Shown here piece by piece: positions 1-8,860 of a stretch of DNA of 64,000 bases. The stretch covers positions 62,001 through 126,000 of the forward strand of contig NZ_JANUFF010000002.1 in the NCBI RefSeq assembly GCF_024806495.1, given 5' to 3'. Source of the stretch: Chryseobacterium sp. JUb7 (GTDB lineage: Bacteria > Bacteroidota > Bacteroidia > Flavobacteriales > Weeksellaceae). The notes beneath the pieces were generated by a model, which was given only the letters and a program-made list of their open reading frames with translations, was not told the DNA's origin and did not search any database. The translations under genes and the position numbers were made by a program. Numbering within the stretch: position 1 is the first letter of the stretch; each line of letters starts with the position of its first letter.

Positions 1-808
1 AAGTCACGTTTGAAGTCCATTCTTCTTCAATCGGGATATGATAAATTTTCTTTCCCTCTCTATTAAAAATATGAACTCCTTTTCCGGTAAGATACAGATT
101 TCCGTGCTTATCTAAAGCCATTCCATCTGAACCCATTTCACAGAAAAGTCTTTTTTCGGACAGTTTTCCCTCGCCAAGAATATCATATACATAAGTTTTT
201 CCAGCATCAATATCCGAAACATATAATTTTTTAAACTTCTCGCTGCCTACAATGCCGTTAGGCTGAGTAAAAGTTTCCAATTTAACGACATTCCCGGCTT
301 TATTTCTGTAATACAAACTCTTGTTGGGAGTTTCTTTTTTGAAATTCACCCAATAATCCCTTTCATAAAGAGGATCGGTGAAGTACATTCCTCCGAATTC
401 GTCATTCCATACATCATTAGGGCCATTTAATCTTTTCCCTTCGAAGTTTTTTAAAAGAATCTGAACTTTTTTATCTTTCGATATCTTCCAGATTTCACCG
501 TTGTCATCAGAGCAGGTGATCAGGTTGTCATCTTTGTCGAAATGAGTCCCATTAGCCCTTCCGGTTTTGTTCAAAAATTCAACAACCTTATTGGTTTTCC
601 AATCCCAATAATAAATTTTATCATTCGGTTGGTCTGTAAAATATACATTCCCTTCTTTATCCGAAGACGGCCCTTCCGTAAAACTAAATTTATCCGAAAC
701 TTTCTCCGGTTTTATTCCATCATAAAACATTGTGTTATAATTTACTGATTTGCAATTTACTAATGCGAAAACCAAACCAACTAAACTTATTTTTAGGATA
801 TTCTTCAT
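1..808 (-). CDS. SMP-30/gluconolactonase-like lipoprotein (partial, C-terminus outside window)
   Basis: Reading leftward from the ATG at 806-808 gives an open frame of 269 codons that runs off the left edge. The N-terminus is a lipoprotein signal ending in LVNC at about residue 19, which predicts a lipid-anchored envelope protein. The mature part has the features of the SMP-30/gluconolactonase/LRE beta-propeller family: TEGP near residue 45, GRANGTHFD near 84, RLNGPNDV near 126, FTDPLYE, TQPNGI and SDGMALD. Members hydrolyse sugar lactones or related esters at a divalent metal held by acidic and Asn residues. The substrate cannot be read from the sequence. The gene is followed upstream by a 266-base AT-rich gap before the divergent ccoG. 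Family assignment is firm; enzyme activity is inferred. Confidence 0.85.
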   Translation of the reverse strand, partial: MKNILKISLVGLVFALVNCKSVNYNTMFYDGIKPEKVSDKFSFTEGPSSDKEGNVYFTDQPNDKIYYWDWKTNKVVEFLNKTGRANGTHFDKDDNLITCSDDNGEIWKISKDKKVQILLKNFEGKRLNGPNDVWNDEFGGMYFTDPLYERDYWVNFKKETPNKSLYYRNKAGNVVKLETFTQPNGIVGSEKFKKLYVSDIDAGKTYVYDILGEGKLSEKRLFCEMGSDGMALDKHGNLYLTGKGVHIFNREGKKIYHIPIEEEWTSNVT

Positions 809-1074
809 TCTGTATCAATTAGCGGACGCAATTTACGATAAGAAAATCCGGTTTCAAAGATTATTTTCTCATTTTGAAACATTAAAATACAAAAATACAA
901 ATGTCTCAATTGTACTATTTAAGAAGTAGATAATATTAGTAAATAAAGCATTTAATAAAGAGCTTTGCAGAGGAATAGATAAGAAATAAATATCAATTCC
1001 AAAACACATTAAAATGAGTATTTATTCAAAATAAAAGTATTCATTTTACAACTTTCAATTAAAACTCTAAGACG

Positions 1075-2517
1075 ATGAGCGTACAGTCCGATAATTTTCA
1101 AACTTCAGAAATAGATTATGAAGATTTCAGAAACTCGGTGGGCACAATGGATCAGGCCGGAAAAAGAAAATGGGTATTTCCCCGAAAACCAAAAGGAAAA
1201 TACACCAACTACAGAAACTATACAAGTTATGCTCTGCTGATTTTATTTTTTGGGCTGCCTTTTATAAAAATCAATAATAATCCTTTCTTTTTATTTAATG
1301 TTATAGATAGAAAGTTTTTCTTACTGGGTCAGCCGTTTTATCTTCAGGATTTTTTTATTCTGGCTCTGGGAGCAGTCACTTCAGTAATATTCGTCATGCT
1401 TTTTACGGTCGTTTTTGGAAGAATTTTCTGCGGCTGGCTTTGTCCGCAAACTATCTTTATGGAAAATGTTTTCAGAAAAATTGAATATTGGATCGAAGGG
1501 GACCGAAATAAACAGATGAAACTCGACAGACAGGAATGGGATGCTGAAAAAGTCAGAAAAAGAGTGACTAAATGGTCGGTATTTGCACTAATTTCGGTTA
1601 TAATTACTCATTTCATGTTTATCTATATTGTCGGATATGAAGAAGTTTTCAGAATAATGATAGAAGGACCTGTCGATAATTCTTTAAAATTTTTAGGAAT
1701 GATTGGCTTTGCCATGACTTTTTATTTTGTTTTTGCATGGCTTCGTGAGCAGGTTTGTACACTCATCTGTCCATACGGAAGACTTCAGGGAGTGCTAATA
1801 GACAAGCAAACCATCAATGTACACTATGATTTCAAAAGAGGTGAAGGGCGTTCGAAATGGAGAAATAATGAAGACCGAAAAGCTGTTGGAAAAGGAGATT
1901 GCATCGATTGCCATCAGTGCGTCGTAGTTTGTCCCACTGGTATTGACATCAGAAACGGACAACAGCTGGAATGCGTCAACTGCACCGCCTGTATCGATGC
2001 CTGCGACGAGGTAATGGAAAAAGTAGGGCTCCCTAAAGGTCTAATCCGATATGCTACAGAAGCTGAAATTGAAAATCAGGAGAATTTCAAATTTACTTCA
2101 AGAATGAAAGCTACTGCCGCTTTTCTAGTTCTGTTAATCGGTTTTCTTGGATTTTTAATGTACGACAGAGGTTCTATGGAAGCCAAATTTATAAAACCTG
2201 CCGGATCTACATTTTTCATCAAAGACGGAAAAATAACCAATACATTTATCTATACTCTACTCAACAAAACCAATGAGAAAAAGGTATTAACCATCAAAGT
2301 TTTACACCCCAATAATGCAGAGATCAATTATTTCGGTTCGGATAAAATTATTTTAAAAGGTGATGAAATGCTGAAAGGAAATATCAACATTACATTTCCT
2401 GAAAAAGATATGAAACTATCAAAACAGAATATGGAGATTGGTGTGTTTGATGAAAAGGGGGAAATGCTCGATTCTTTCGAAACGGTATTTGAAGGACCAT
2501 TCAAACTTTTACTATAA
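1075..2517 (+). CDS. ccoG: Cytochrome c oxidase accessory protein CcoG (FixG/RdxA family)
   Basis: This polyferredoxin-like membrane protein supports assembly of cbb3-type cytochrome oxidase; in studied species it reduces copper for the oxidase. There are membrane segments near residues 50-66, 90-115, 168-188, 204-222 and 346-364. CGWLCPQT (C119, C123) and CTLICPYG (C228, C232) are the family motifs. Two 4Fe-4S sets follow at C276, C279, C282, C286 and C300, C303, C306, C310. The C-terminal 100 residues form the immunoglobulin-like FixG domain. The length of 480 is normal. The oxidase genes ccoNOP are not in the window: the gene ends 20 bases before a convergent AraC regulator, and the next rightward gene is a MerR regulator. 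No clear TAnnTTTG promoter was found upstream. The name is secure from the motifs. Confidence 0.95.
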   Translation: MSVQSDNFQTSEIDYEDFRNSVGTMDQAGKRKWVFPRKPKGKYTNYRNYTSYALLILFFGLPFIKINNNPFFLFNVIDRKFFLLGQPFYLQDFFILALGAVTSVIFVMLFTVVFGRIFCGWLCPQTIFMENVFRKIEYWIEGDRNKQMKLDRQEWDAEKVRKRVTKWSVFALISVIITHFMFIYIVGYEEVFRIMIEGPVDNSLKFLGMIGFAMTFYFVFAWLREQVCTLICPYGRLQGVLIDKQTINVHYDFKRGEGRSKWRNNEDRKAVGKGDCIDCHQCVVVCPTGIDIRNGQQLECVNCTACIDACDEVMEKVGLPKGLIRYATEAEIENQENFKFTSRMKATAAFLVLLIGFLGFLMYDRGSMEAKFIKPAGSTFFIKDGKITNTFIYTLLNKTNEKKVLTIKVLHPNNAEINYFGSDKIILKGDEMLKGNINITFPEKDMKLSKQNMEIGVFDEKGEMLDSFETVFEGPFKLLL

Positions 2518-2537
2518 TGATAAACTAATAGCCAAAA

Positions 2538-3419
2538 CTAAGCCTTATATTTCCTTATAAATTGCGTGGGAGTCATTCCGGAAGTTTTTCGGAATACTCT
2601 CACAAAATAAGAATATTCTTCATACCCCAATCTGAATGCAATTTCCACAAGACTTTCATCAAGATACATCAGCATTCTTTTTGCTTCCAAAACAACCCTT
2701 TCTGTAATAACATCAGTCGCCGTTTTCTGAACAACAGTCTGAATAATTCTATTGAGATGCTTGGCCGAGATCCCCATCATCGAAGCATAAAATGCGATTG
2801 ATTTTTCAGCAGTAAAATATTGTTCAACCAGATTTTCAAAATCCTGATAATGCTTAAAGTAAGAAAGGCTTGCTGATGAAGCAAGATGATCAAAATCTTT
2901 TGAAAACTGTCTTGCCGAGTGAATGAAAATCTGAGACATCAATGAAAGAATCAAACCATTCCTCATGATACCCTGAGAAAGATATTCATTTTGAAGCTCC
3001 AGAAACAGAGACAGTTTTTCGTTTAACTCATCTGCATTTAGCTGAAGTTTCCTGGGGGAAGTTACAGAACCGAAAAAAGGAAAATTCCTCAATTTCTGAT
3101 TGACATAATGTATTTCATAAAACTGCTGCGAGCAAAAGAAAATATATCCTTCAATATCTTCCGAAAGCTCCCAACTGTGAATCTGCCCGGGAGACATAAA
3201 AAACAGACTTCCTTTAGAAACATTATATCTTTGAAAATCTATTTCGTGAACACCCGTTCCTTCAGTGAATAGAATAGTCGCATAAAAATCATGACGATGC
3301 GGCTTTTCAAGATGACGATGTCCCACTACCAGATGGTTTCTCATCGTGTTAAAATAAAAATCAGAAGTATCCTTACCCGCCTTAAAAAGATCAATATGAA
3401 GCACCGAGATAGAATCCAT
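2538..3419 (-). CDS. AraC family transcriptional regulator
   Basis: A 293-residue one-component regulator. Residues about 30-105 look like a cupin-type sensor (VVGHRHLEKPHRHDFY, then FMSPGQIHSWEL), a fold that usually binds a small ligand. Residues about 190-290 carry the two helix-turn-helix units of AraC, ending in EIAFRLGYEEYSYFVRVFRK and the family signature GMTPTQF. The ligand and targets are unknown; this layout is common among regulators of sugar or aromatic catabolism and stress genes. It converges on ccoG with only 20 bases between stops and diverges from the MerR gene, sharing the intergenic space 3420-3564, where each gene has its own recognisable promoter. No obvious target operon lies next to it. 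Confidence 0.9.
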   Translation of the reverse strand: MDSISVLHIDLFKAGKDTSDFYFNTMRNHLVVGHRHLEKPHRHDFYATILFTEGTGVHEIDFQRYNVSKGSLFFMSPGQIHSWELSEDIEGYIFFCSQQFYEIHYVNQKLRNFPFFGSVTSPRKLQLNADELNEKLSLFLELQNEYLSQGIMRNGLILSLMSQIFIHSARQFSKDFDHLASSASLSYFKHYQDFENLVEQYFTAEKSIAFYASMMGISAKHLNRIIQTVVQKTATDVITERVVLEAKRMLMYLDESLVEIAFRLGYEEYSYFVRVFRKTSGMTPTQFIRKYKA

Positions 3420-3440
3420 TTTTTTATTTTTAATTTAAAT

Positions 3441-3467
3441 CAAAATTAACGAAAATAATATTGTCAA
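3441..3467 (-). promoter_or_regulatory. Bacteroidota promoter of the AraC gene
   Basis: On the minus strand the -7 element TAATTTTG lies at 3441-3448 and a TTG at 3465-3467 stands 16 bases upstream, close to the Flavobacterium consensus TTG-N17-23-TAnnTTTG. The AraC start codon is 21 bases downstream. Confidence 0.6.
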
Positions 3468-3514
3468 AAATCCTTTATAATAAACAGTTTAAAAGCATAA
3501 TACCGCTCTATATA

Positions 3515-3546
3515 TTTGTTGTGTTTTTTAAAAATTTTTATCTTTG
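3515..3546 (+). promoter_or_regulatory. Bacteroidota promoter of the MerR gene
   Basis: TTTG at 3515-3518, a 20-base spacer and TATCTTTG at 3539-3546 match the Flavobacterium consensus. The last three bases of the -7 box form an in-frame TTG that a gene finder can mistake for a start. Transcription should begin near 3552, so the ATG at 3565 is the real start. Confidence 0.7.
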
Positions 3547-3564
3547 AACATTAGGATTCTAAAA

Positions 3565-3909
3565 ATGAAAATAAACTTACCCGATAAACTGTATTATTCA
3601 ATAGGAGAAGTAGCAAAAGCTTTCGATGTAAACACCTCACTGATACGTTATTGGGAACAGGAATTCCCTATTATTAAGCCTAAAAAAAATAAGAAAGGAA
3701 ACCGATATTTCACACCTGAAGACATTAAAAATCTCCAGATGATCTATCACCTGGTAAAAGAAAAAGGCTACACTCTTGATGGCGCCCGTATTGCACTGAC
3801 CACAAACAGTAAAATTTCCGAAACAGTAACGATAATAGACAGACTTGAGTTTATCCGGGCCGAGCTTTTAAAACTTAAAGATTCTCTGGCTGAGAAAGAC
3901 ACTGAATAA
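3565..3909 (+). CDS. MerR family transcriptional regulator (small)
   Basis: A 114-residue DNA-binding protein. Residues about 9-75 form the winged helix-turn-helix of MerR: YYSIGEVAKAFDVNTSLIRY, then WEQEFP and the wing residues GNRYF and TPEDI. The short C-terminal part (about 75-114) is a predicted helix that would serve as the dimer coiled coil. No cysteine cluster or ligand domain follows, so it is not a metal-sensing MerR such as CueR or ZntR. Small MerR proteins of this size are widespread in Bacteroidota with unknown ligands. I chose the ATG at 3565 because the alternative TTG at 3544 lies inside the -7 promoter element. A strong terminator follows, so the gene is monocistronic. Confidence 0.85.
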   Translation: MKINLPDKLYYSIGEVAKAFDVNTSLIRYWEQEFPIIKPKKNKKGNRYFTPEDIKNLQMIYHLVKEKGYTLDGARIALTTNSKISETVTIIDRLEFIRAELLKLKDSLAEKDTE

Positions 3910-3929
3910 TTTCTACATTAAATAATATA

Positions 3930-3957
3930 AAAAGCATCCGAACGGATGCTTTTTTTG
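3930..3957 (+). terminator. Rho-independent terminator of the MerR gene
   Basis: An 11-base-pair stem (AAAAGCATCCG with its complement), a two-base AA apex and a T run, starting 20 bases after the stop codon. Confidence 0.9.
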
Positions 3958-4131
3958 CAGTGTACAGTATTTGACATCCTGATTATGTTTACTATGATGA
4001 TAATTAAGATGACTTTTCGCCTTATTAAATCTCATTACTTCAAAATTTACTTACATAGATAGCAATAAAGATTTTTTTTCAATCAAAAGTGAATAATTTC
4101 ATTTTAAAATAAAGCAATATCATTATTGATA

Positions 4132-4162
4132 TTGCAATAATAATTAATTATAATTACCTTTG
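4132..4162 (+). promoter_or_regulatory. Promoter of the C-type lectin gene
   Basis: TTG at 4132-4134, a 20-base spacer and TACCTTTG at 4155-4162 match the Bacteroidota consensus. The start codon at 4186 is 23 bases after the -7 box. Confidence 0.7.
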
Positions 4163-4185
4163 TTTCAACCAAAATATAATATGTT

Positions 4186-4995
4186 ATGAAAAATACAATT
4201 AATATGATAATAAATTTATCAATAATGCTATTCTCAACCTGTGCGTTTTCACAAGTAGGCATCAACACCTTAACACCTACTTCCACACTTGATATTAATG
4301 GAACTTTAAGAGTTAGAGATATCCCTGATGGAGATATTAATGATAGCCTTGTTGTAAAAGACAGCAACGGTAATATAAAAAAAATCGGAACGATAGCTGA
4401 ATTTTATAATTACCATGTTCCGAATGCAGTGAACACTTATACTTTAGGATATGAACCCGTACCGGTAGCAGACAGAGATCTTACCGCGACAACTCCTAAC
4501 GGAGGTGCAATCACAGAACTAGGCTGTAAACAATTTAGTGATAATGATCATTATTATTGTGCTTACAGATATACACAGTCACTTAGTTGGCCCCAGGCAT
4601 TTCTATTAGCGGCAGAAATCGGTGGCTATATGACTACACTAACTTCAGATGCGGAAAGAGTCTGGGTAAATCAAAACATCGTTAATGCCTCAACAGGTTA
4701 TAATTTAGACAGAAGCATATGGATTGGCTACCGAAAAATACAAACCCCTGGAAACCCTGTTATATTTCAATGGATAACCGGAGAAGATTTCATTGGAAAC
4801 TGGGATGCTAATGCAAACTTTCCATTTGTAGAACACTGGTTTAGCCCAGGTGAACCTAATAATGCCAGCAACACTGAGGGAGCCACTGAAGTATTGCCCT
4901 TAGCATCAGATGTAAACAGAAGGTGGAACGACCGTGCTTATACTCCGGCAAGTACAACTTCTCACGTTCAACTAATTGTAGAATTTGATGAATAA
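4186..4995 (+). CDS. Secreted protein with a C-terminal C-type lectin domain
   Basis: The 269-residue product has a signal peptide (residues 1-22, ending CAFSQ). A linker of the kind often seen in Chryseobacterium surface proteins follows (QVGINT, STLDINGTLRVRD, VVKDSNGNIKKIG). Residues about 114-267 form a C-type lectin-like domain: WPQAFLLAAEIGG, SIWIGY at 177-182, the Ca/sugar loop EPN at 223-225 and WND at 247-249, and the closing strand VQLIVEF. EPN in animal lectins favours mannose-type sugars; in a bacterium this is only a hint. C114 and C125 could form one disulfide, but the second canonical pair is missing. There is no T9SS tail, so export stops at Sec unless the domain itself is recognised. 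It is monocistronic between a strong promoter and a terminator. Carbohydrate or host-glycan binding is inferred. Confidence 0.8.
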   Translation: MKNTINMIINLSIMLFSTCAFSQVGINTLTPTSTLDINGTLRVRDIPDGDINDSLVVKDSNGNIKKIGTIAEFYNYHVPNAVNTYTLGYEPVPVADRDLTATTPNGGAITELGCKQFSDNDHYYCAYRYTQSLSWPQAFLLAAEIGGYMTTLTSDAERVWVNQNIVNASTGYNLDRSIWIGYRKIQTPGNPVIFQWITGEDFIGNWDANANFPFVEHWFSPGEPNNASNTEGATEVLPLASDVNRRWNDRAYTPASTTSHVQLIVEFDE

Positions 4996-5032
4996 AAAAC
5001 AACATCCTATCTCACACATATTTATATTTAAT

Positions 5033-5063
5033 GGGCAGTATTTATTTACTGCCTGTTTTTTTT
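5033..5063 (+). terminator. Terminator of the lectin gene
   Basis: Stem GGCAGTA / TACTGCC with a six-base loop, followed two bases later by a run of Ts. It lies 38 bases after the lectin stop. Confidence 0.8.
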
Positions 5064-5256
5064 AGATTACACCACACCTTTTTGTTCTTTAAAGAATCTT
5101 TATTATACATTTTTTCAGTTTATTTTTTTAACGATAGAGCTTAAATTATAGTTCAAAACAATTTAAACGTAACTCACTCATTGCTAATAAATCATATTAT
5201 CATTAAGTTTACTCTATGATGAAAAAAGCTATTACCAAAAAGTTGCATTTCTAGGA

Positions 5257-6516
5257 ATGCTGTTGATTATTTTATTTGTTTTTCAAAAATTCACAGGCAA
5301 AGAAAAAGAAGATTTTTCCGGTGTGAAATTTATCTCTGAAAATAATATTCGTATAAATCTAGCCGAATTTAACCCCAATGACCTTGATAATACACAATGG
5401 GAACAATTAGGATTTACAGAAAAACAGATATCTACGATCCTTAATTATAAAAAAATTGTCGGAGGAAAATTCATTTCCAAAGAGCAGTTCAAAAAATGTT
5501 TCGCTGTATCTTCTGAGAAATATTCAGAATTGGAAGCTTACATTCTGCTTCCTGAGACCAATAAAGAAGCAAAATCTTCCGGTTTTAAAAATTTCGACGG
5601 CAAATCTTTAATCATTAGAAATAGTTTTAACCCTGATCATTATTCCCAAAACGACTGGATAAAATTGGGATTCAGTGAACGCCAAGCAGAGGCTATTTTA
5701 AAATATAAAAATTATCTGGGCGGAAGTTTTGTAAGCAAGGAAAAATTTAGAGAATGCTTCATCATTAATGACGAAAATTATATAAAGCTCGCTCCTTATT
5801 TAATTCTTCAGGAAAAAACACCGGAGCATTTTAAAAATTATACTAAAAATACAAATGTCGGAAAAAACAAAATCCGATATCATGTGTTTGATCCAAACAC
5901 ATTGGATATTGAGGGGTGGCAAAGCTTAGGATTTTCACAAGGACAATCAAAAGTGATTGTTAATTATCGGGATCGAAACCTGAAAGGAAGCTTTAAAAAT
6001 ATAGAAGATATCCAAAAGTGTTTCGTCATCTCCGCTGAAAAATTTGAAGAAATAAAGCCTTATATCCAACTTAATCCCTCAACTTTGACAAAAACTGAAA
6101 ATGAAAAGTCTGAAATGAAACAGGAAAAAACAGACTTTTCAAAAGTTGATTTGAATACAGTGACCTTTAAACAACTCTTAGAATTCGGATTTGATGAAAA
6201 AGCTGCCGGATCAATGCTTGGTTTTAGAAAAAAACTCGGTGGATTCGTTAATAAAGATCAAATTTTAACGACTTATAATATTGATAAAGAATTAATGCAA
6301 AAACTATTATCTACGGCTCAACTTAACACCTCAAACGTCATCAAATATACATTATCTGAAGCTCCTGAAGAGTGGCTGAAAAACCATCCTTATTTCAAAT
6401 ATTCAGCAGATAGAATTATTTTTTACAGAATCAGCGAAAAGGATGAAAAGAAAATCTGGAAATTGCTGAAAATAAAACCTGAATATGAACTTAGAATGAA
6501 ATGGTATCTGAAATGA
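5257..6516 (+). CDS. ComEA-like helix-hairpin-helix protein, 5' end frameshifted
   Basis: A 419-residue membrane-anchored protein. It opens with a hydrophobic segment (MLLIILFVF) and then has four helix-hairpin-helix units at about residues 40-82, 122-164, 215-258 and 300-340. Each has the pattern LGF-x-(E/Q)-x-Q-x-x-x-I-L-x-Y-x-x-x-x-G-G-x-F. Such repeats bind DNA non-specifically, as in the competence protein ComEA; here the anchor suggests a periplasmic or envelope DNA-binding role, but uptake is not shown. The start is odd. Two ATGs at 5216-5221 open a 12-codon frame that stops at 5252. One more A in the six-A tract at 5222-5227 would join them to this frame and give a natural KK-SYYQKVAFLG leader. 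The ATG used here is inside the anchor. No com genes lie nearby. Confidence 0.8.
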   Translation: MLLIILFVFQKFTGKEKEDFSGVKFISENNIRINLAEFNPNDLDNTQWEQLGFTEKQISTILNYKKIVGGKFISKEQFKKCFAVSSEKYSELEAYILLPETNKEAKSSGFKNFDGKSLIIRNSFNPDHYSQNDWIKLGFSERQAEAILKYKNYLGGSFVSKEKFRECFIINDENYIKLAPYLILQEKTPEHFKNYTKNTNVGKNKIRYHVFDPNTLDIEGWQSLGFSQGQSKVIVNYRDRNLKGSFKNIEDIQKCFVISAEKFEEIKPYIQLNPSTLTKTENEKSEMKQEKTDFSKVDLNTVTFKQLLEFGFDEKAAGSMLGFRKKLGGFVNKDQILTTYNIDKELMQKLLSTAQLNTSNVIKYTLSEAPEEWLKNHPYFKYSADRIIFYRISEKDEKKIWKLLKIKPEYELRMKWYLK

Positions 6517-6826
6517 TCCGTCTATCATTTTTAATTTCAAAAATGCTTCGAGAGCCTCAGCATGACACCGTTATACTTACTCTTTAAAAATTAAAGTAGA
6601 TATAATGTCCATGAGATTCCCGAAGCATAAATCGTTATAGCAGTATTTTGAAAATCAAAAAAACAGCTCGCATATTCAATGTCAGTTTGAAATTTCAAAG
6701 TGTAAAATTTTGACCGTTGCTTTAAAAATTTCAAGCAGTTCGTATTCGCAATGTCATACTGAAGCTCTCCAAGCATTATTAACGAAAAATACAAATCAAT
6801 ACACTTTTGCTAATATCATCCTGCTT
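6517..6826. repeat. Gene-free 310-base patch with degenerate intergenic repeats
   Basis: No credible gene is present. Imperfect 25-base arms at 6542-6566 and 6753-6777 are inverted relative to each other with 22 of 25 matches (AATGCTT-GAGAGC core). Between them are two more weakly similar stretches, near 6602-6626 and 6678-6700. The pattern resembles the dispersed short intergenic repeats of flavobacterial genomes. No transposase or target-site duplication was seen. Confidence 0.5.
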
Positions 6827-7549
6827 TTAATCAAAAGTTTTGCTTGACCCTTCAAGAAGTTTATTTAGCTGGGAAAGTTCCTCATCTGTCAAGTCCCTCC
6901 ATTTTCCTACCGGGACATCAAGTTTAATATTCAGAACACGAATCCGTTTCAGTTTTTTCACTTCATATCCGAGATGTTCACACATTCTTCGAATCTGTCT
7001 GTTTAACCCTTGGGTAAGAACAATTCTGAAGTTCATATCATCTATTTTTTCCACTTCACATTTTTTTGTGACAGTGTCTAAAATAGGAACTCCATTTCGC
7101 ATTTTTTCAAGAAATCTTGGATTAATAGGCTTATCAACCCTTACAATATATTCTTTTCCGTGATTATTTCTAGATCTCAGTATTTTATTTACAATATCTC
7201 CATCGCTGGTCAGCAGAATAAGTCCTTCACTCGGCTTATCCAATCTTCCGATCGGAAATATTCTTTTGGGATGGTTGATGTACTCAATGATATTATTTTG
7301 CTCCCGTTTTGTATCTGTGGTACAAACAATACCTACAGGTTTATTAAAAGCAATATATACATGATCTTCTTCCGGTTCACGGATCGGCTTTCCGTCAACT
7401 TCAATTACATCTTCATCGGAAACCTTTGTTCCCAGCTCAGGAATAGTACCATTTATTGTTATTCTGCCTTCTTCCAAAAGTTTATCGGCAGCTCTCCTCG
7501 AGCAATATCCAACTTCTGATAAATACTTATTAATACGTGTTTTTTCCAT
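6827..7549 (-). CDS. rluF: 23S rRNA pseudouridine synthase, RluF type
   Basis: Converts a uridine of 23S rRNA to pseudouridine (U2604 for E. coli RluF). Residues about 4-50 form an S4 RNA-binding domain ([17 protein letters not shown]). The catalytic domain of the RsuA/RluBEF family follows, with the active-site aspartate D104 in [26 protein letters not shown] and [18 protein letters not shown] match RluF more closely than RluB or RluE. The length of 240 residues is close to the family. It is the last gene of the leftward ftsX operon and overlaps the preceding gene by one base. The exact target uridine is inferred from the subfamily match. Confidence 0.88.
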   Translation of the reverse strand: MEKTRINKYLSEVGYCSRRAADKLLEEGRITINGTIPELGTKVSDEDVIEVDGKPIREPEEDHVYIAFNKPVGIVCTTDTKREQNNIIEYINHPKRIFPIGRLDKPSEGLILLTSDGDIVNKILRSRNNHGKEYIVRVDKPINPRFLEKMRNGVPILDTVTKKCEVEKIDDMNFRIVLTQGLNRQIRRMCEHLGYEVKKLKRIRVLNIKLDVPVGKWRDLTDEELSQLNKLLEGSSKTFD

Positions 7550-8124
7550 TAATCTTCTCCGTAACCTGTATAATTTTTATTGCTGAAAATAGTCACTCCA
7601 TAACTTAATCCAATAAAGAATGGATTTGAATTTCCTAATTTGTGGTTTTCAAAAACGAGACCTCCTTCCTGACTCAATCTTTTTGAATAAGATACCTGCA
7701 TCCCTAGTCTCAAGCCCCAAAATTCAGAATCGGACACTACAGAATTATTGATTTGTTTTCCATAATTAACATCTATATAAAAAGGGCGGTCACCGGGTGC
7801 AAAAATAAACTTCGGCTGAATAACCCAATAAACCAAATGATAATTATCTTCAATAAAGCTATATCTTAAACCTGTTCCAAGTGCAAAGTTAGGAAGAAAA
7901 TTATAACCTCCCACTGCTGTAATTCCATATGTGAGTTTATGAGGCGCTTTAGGCTGAATATATTGAGAATTATTGGGTATTTCTTTTTCCTTCGCCAGAT
8001 TGAAACCCATATGTAAAGAAGGATTGAAATAGAAATCCATCTTCTGCTTTTTTGTTTCTTTATCTTGTGAAAAAGTAAACACAGAAATACTGAAAGTCAT
8101 TAGAAAAAGTAACTTTTTCATCAT
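7549..8124 (-). CDS. Putative outer-membrane beta-barrel protein, unknown function
   Basis: A 191-residue product with a signal peptide ([20 protein letters not shown]). The mature part has alternating hydrophobic and polar residues and Gly/aromatic turns ([42 protein letters not shown]), typical of a small outer-membrane barrel of about eight strands. No catalytic motif was seen. Its ATG overlaps the truB stop by four bases and its stop overlaps the rluF start by one, so it is translated within the ftsX operon. ATGs at 8124 and 8121 are both possible starts. The location between two RNA-modification genes does not reveal a role. Confidence 0.7.
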   Translation of the reverse strand: MMKKLLFLMTFSISVFTFSQDKETKKQKMDFYFNPSLHMGFNLAKEKEIPNNSQYIQPKAPHKLTYGITAVGGYNFLPNFALGTGLRYSFIEDNYHLVYWVIQPKFIFAPGDRPFYIDVNYGKQINNSVVSDSEFWGLRLGMQVSYSKRLSQEGGLVFENHKLGNSNPFFIGLSYGVTIFSNKNYTGYGED

Positions 8125-8819
8125 AAGCTTTCAAATCTGAATTCGCTTTCCAAAAACTGATCTGTTGCATTTTCGATGGTATAATCACCGATCTTTGTTC
8201 TTCTTAATTGTGTAAGATAGGCGCCAACACCCAATTCCTGGCCAATATCATGAGCAAGACTGCGAATGTAAGTTCCCTTTGAACATCCTACGGTAAAACT
8301 TACCAATGGAAAATTAATTTCAATATCTTTAATATAAAAAATAGTGGTTTTTCTGGATTTCATTTCTACCTCTTCTCCTGCCCTTGCCAGATTATAAGCC
8401 CTTTGTCCATCAATTTTTATCGCTGAAAATACGGGTGGCTTCTGATCTATCTCTCCTACAAATTTTTCCAAAGCTTCTTTAACCAATTCCTCGGTAACCT
8501 TTGAAATATCCTGTTGCAGGATTTCAGGCTTTTCGGTGTCATAAGATTCTGTCTGAACTCCAATTTTTATTTCAGTCCAGTATTCTTTTGGCGCATCCTG
8601 AATTTCGGAAATCTTTTTGGTGAATTTTCCACAACAAACAATAAGGAGTCCTGTGGCTCTCGGATCTAAAGTTCCGGCATGACCGATTTTGAATTTTTTA
8701 GGCAGATTAAACTCTCTCTTGAGTTTATATTTCATTTTATTGACTGCCTGAAAAGAAGTCCAGTCCAAAGGTTTGTCTAATAAAAATATGTATCCTGATT
8801 GCAGATCTTCAGCTGTCAT
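8121..8819 (-). CDS. truB: tRNA pseudouridine(55) synthase TruB
   Basis: Makes the conserved pseudouridine 55 in the T loop of tRNAs. GHAGTLDPRATGLLIV contains the catalytic aspartate D52. The downstream motifs RAYNLARAGE, TFYIKDI-like strands and GTYIRSLAHDIGQELG are those of TruB, and LTQLRRTKIGDY follows. At 232 residues it is a short TruB lacking the C-terminal PUA domain, which is normal in Bacteroidota. It lies 41 bases after uppP in the leftward ftsX operon, and its stop overlaps the start of the next gene. Confidence 0.95.
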   Translation of the reverse strand: MTAEDLQSGYIFLLDKPLDWTSFQAVNKMKYKLKREFNLPKKFKIGHAGTLDPRATGLLIVCCGKFTKKISEIQDAPKEYWTEIKIGVQTESYDTEKPEILQQDISKVTEELVKEALEKFVGEIDQKPPVFSAIKIDGQRAYNLARAGEEVEMKSRKTTIFYIKDIEINFPLVSFTVGCSKGTYIRSLAHDIGQELGVGAYLTQLRRTKIGDYTIENATDQFLESEFRFESL

Positions 8820-8860
8820 GAATTTATAGGTAATGGGTAATTAGTAATTTTTTAATCTGA

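Noticed and set aside
1075..2517. Possible cbb3 oxidase operon around ccoG
   Set aside because: Neighbours are an AraC regulator and an SMP-30-like lipoprotein; no oxidase subunit gene is present in the window.
4104..4367. Minus-strand frame of 87 codons opposite the lectin start
   Set aside because: It is antisense to the signal peptide and linker of the lectin gene, shows no domain and crosses that gene's promoter.
6591..6794. Minus-strand frame of 67 codons in the repeat patch
   Set aside because: Composition follows the degenerate repeats; no signal, motif or promoter.
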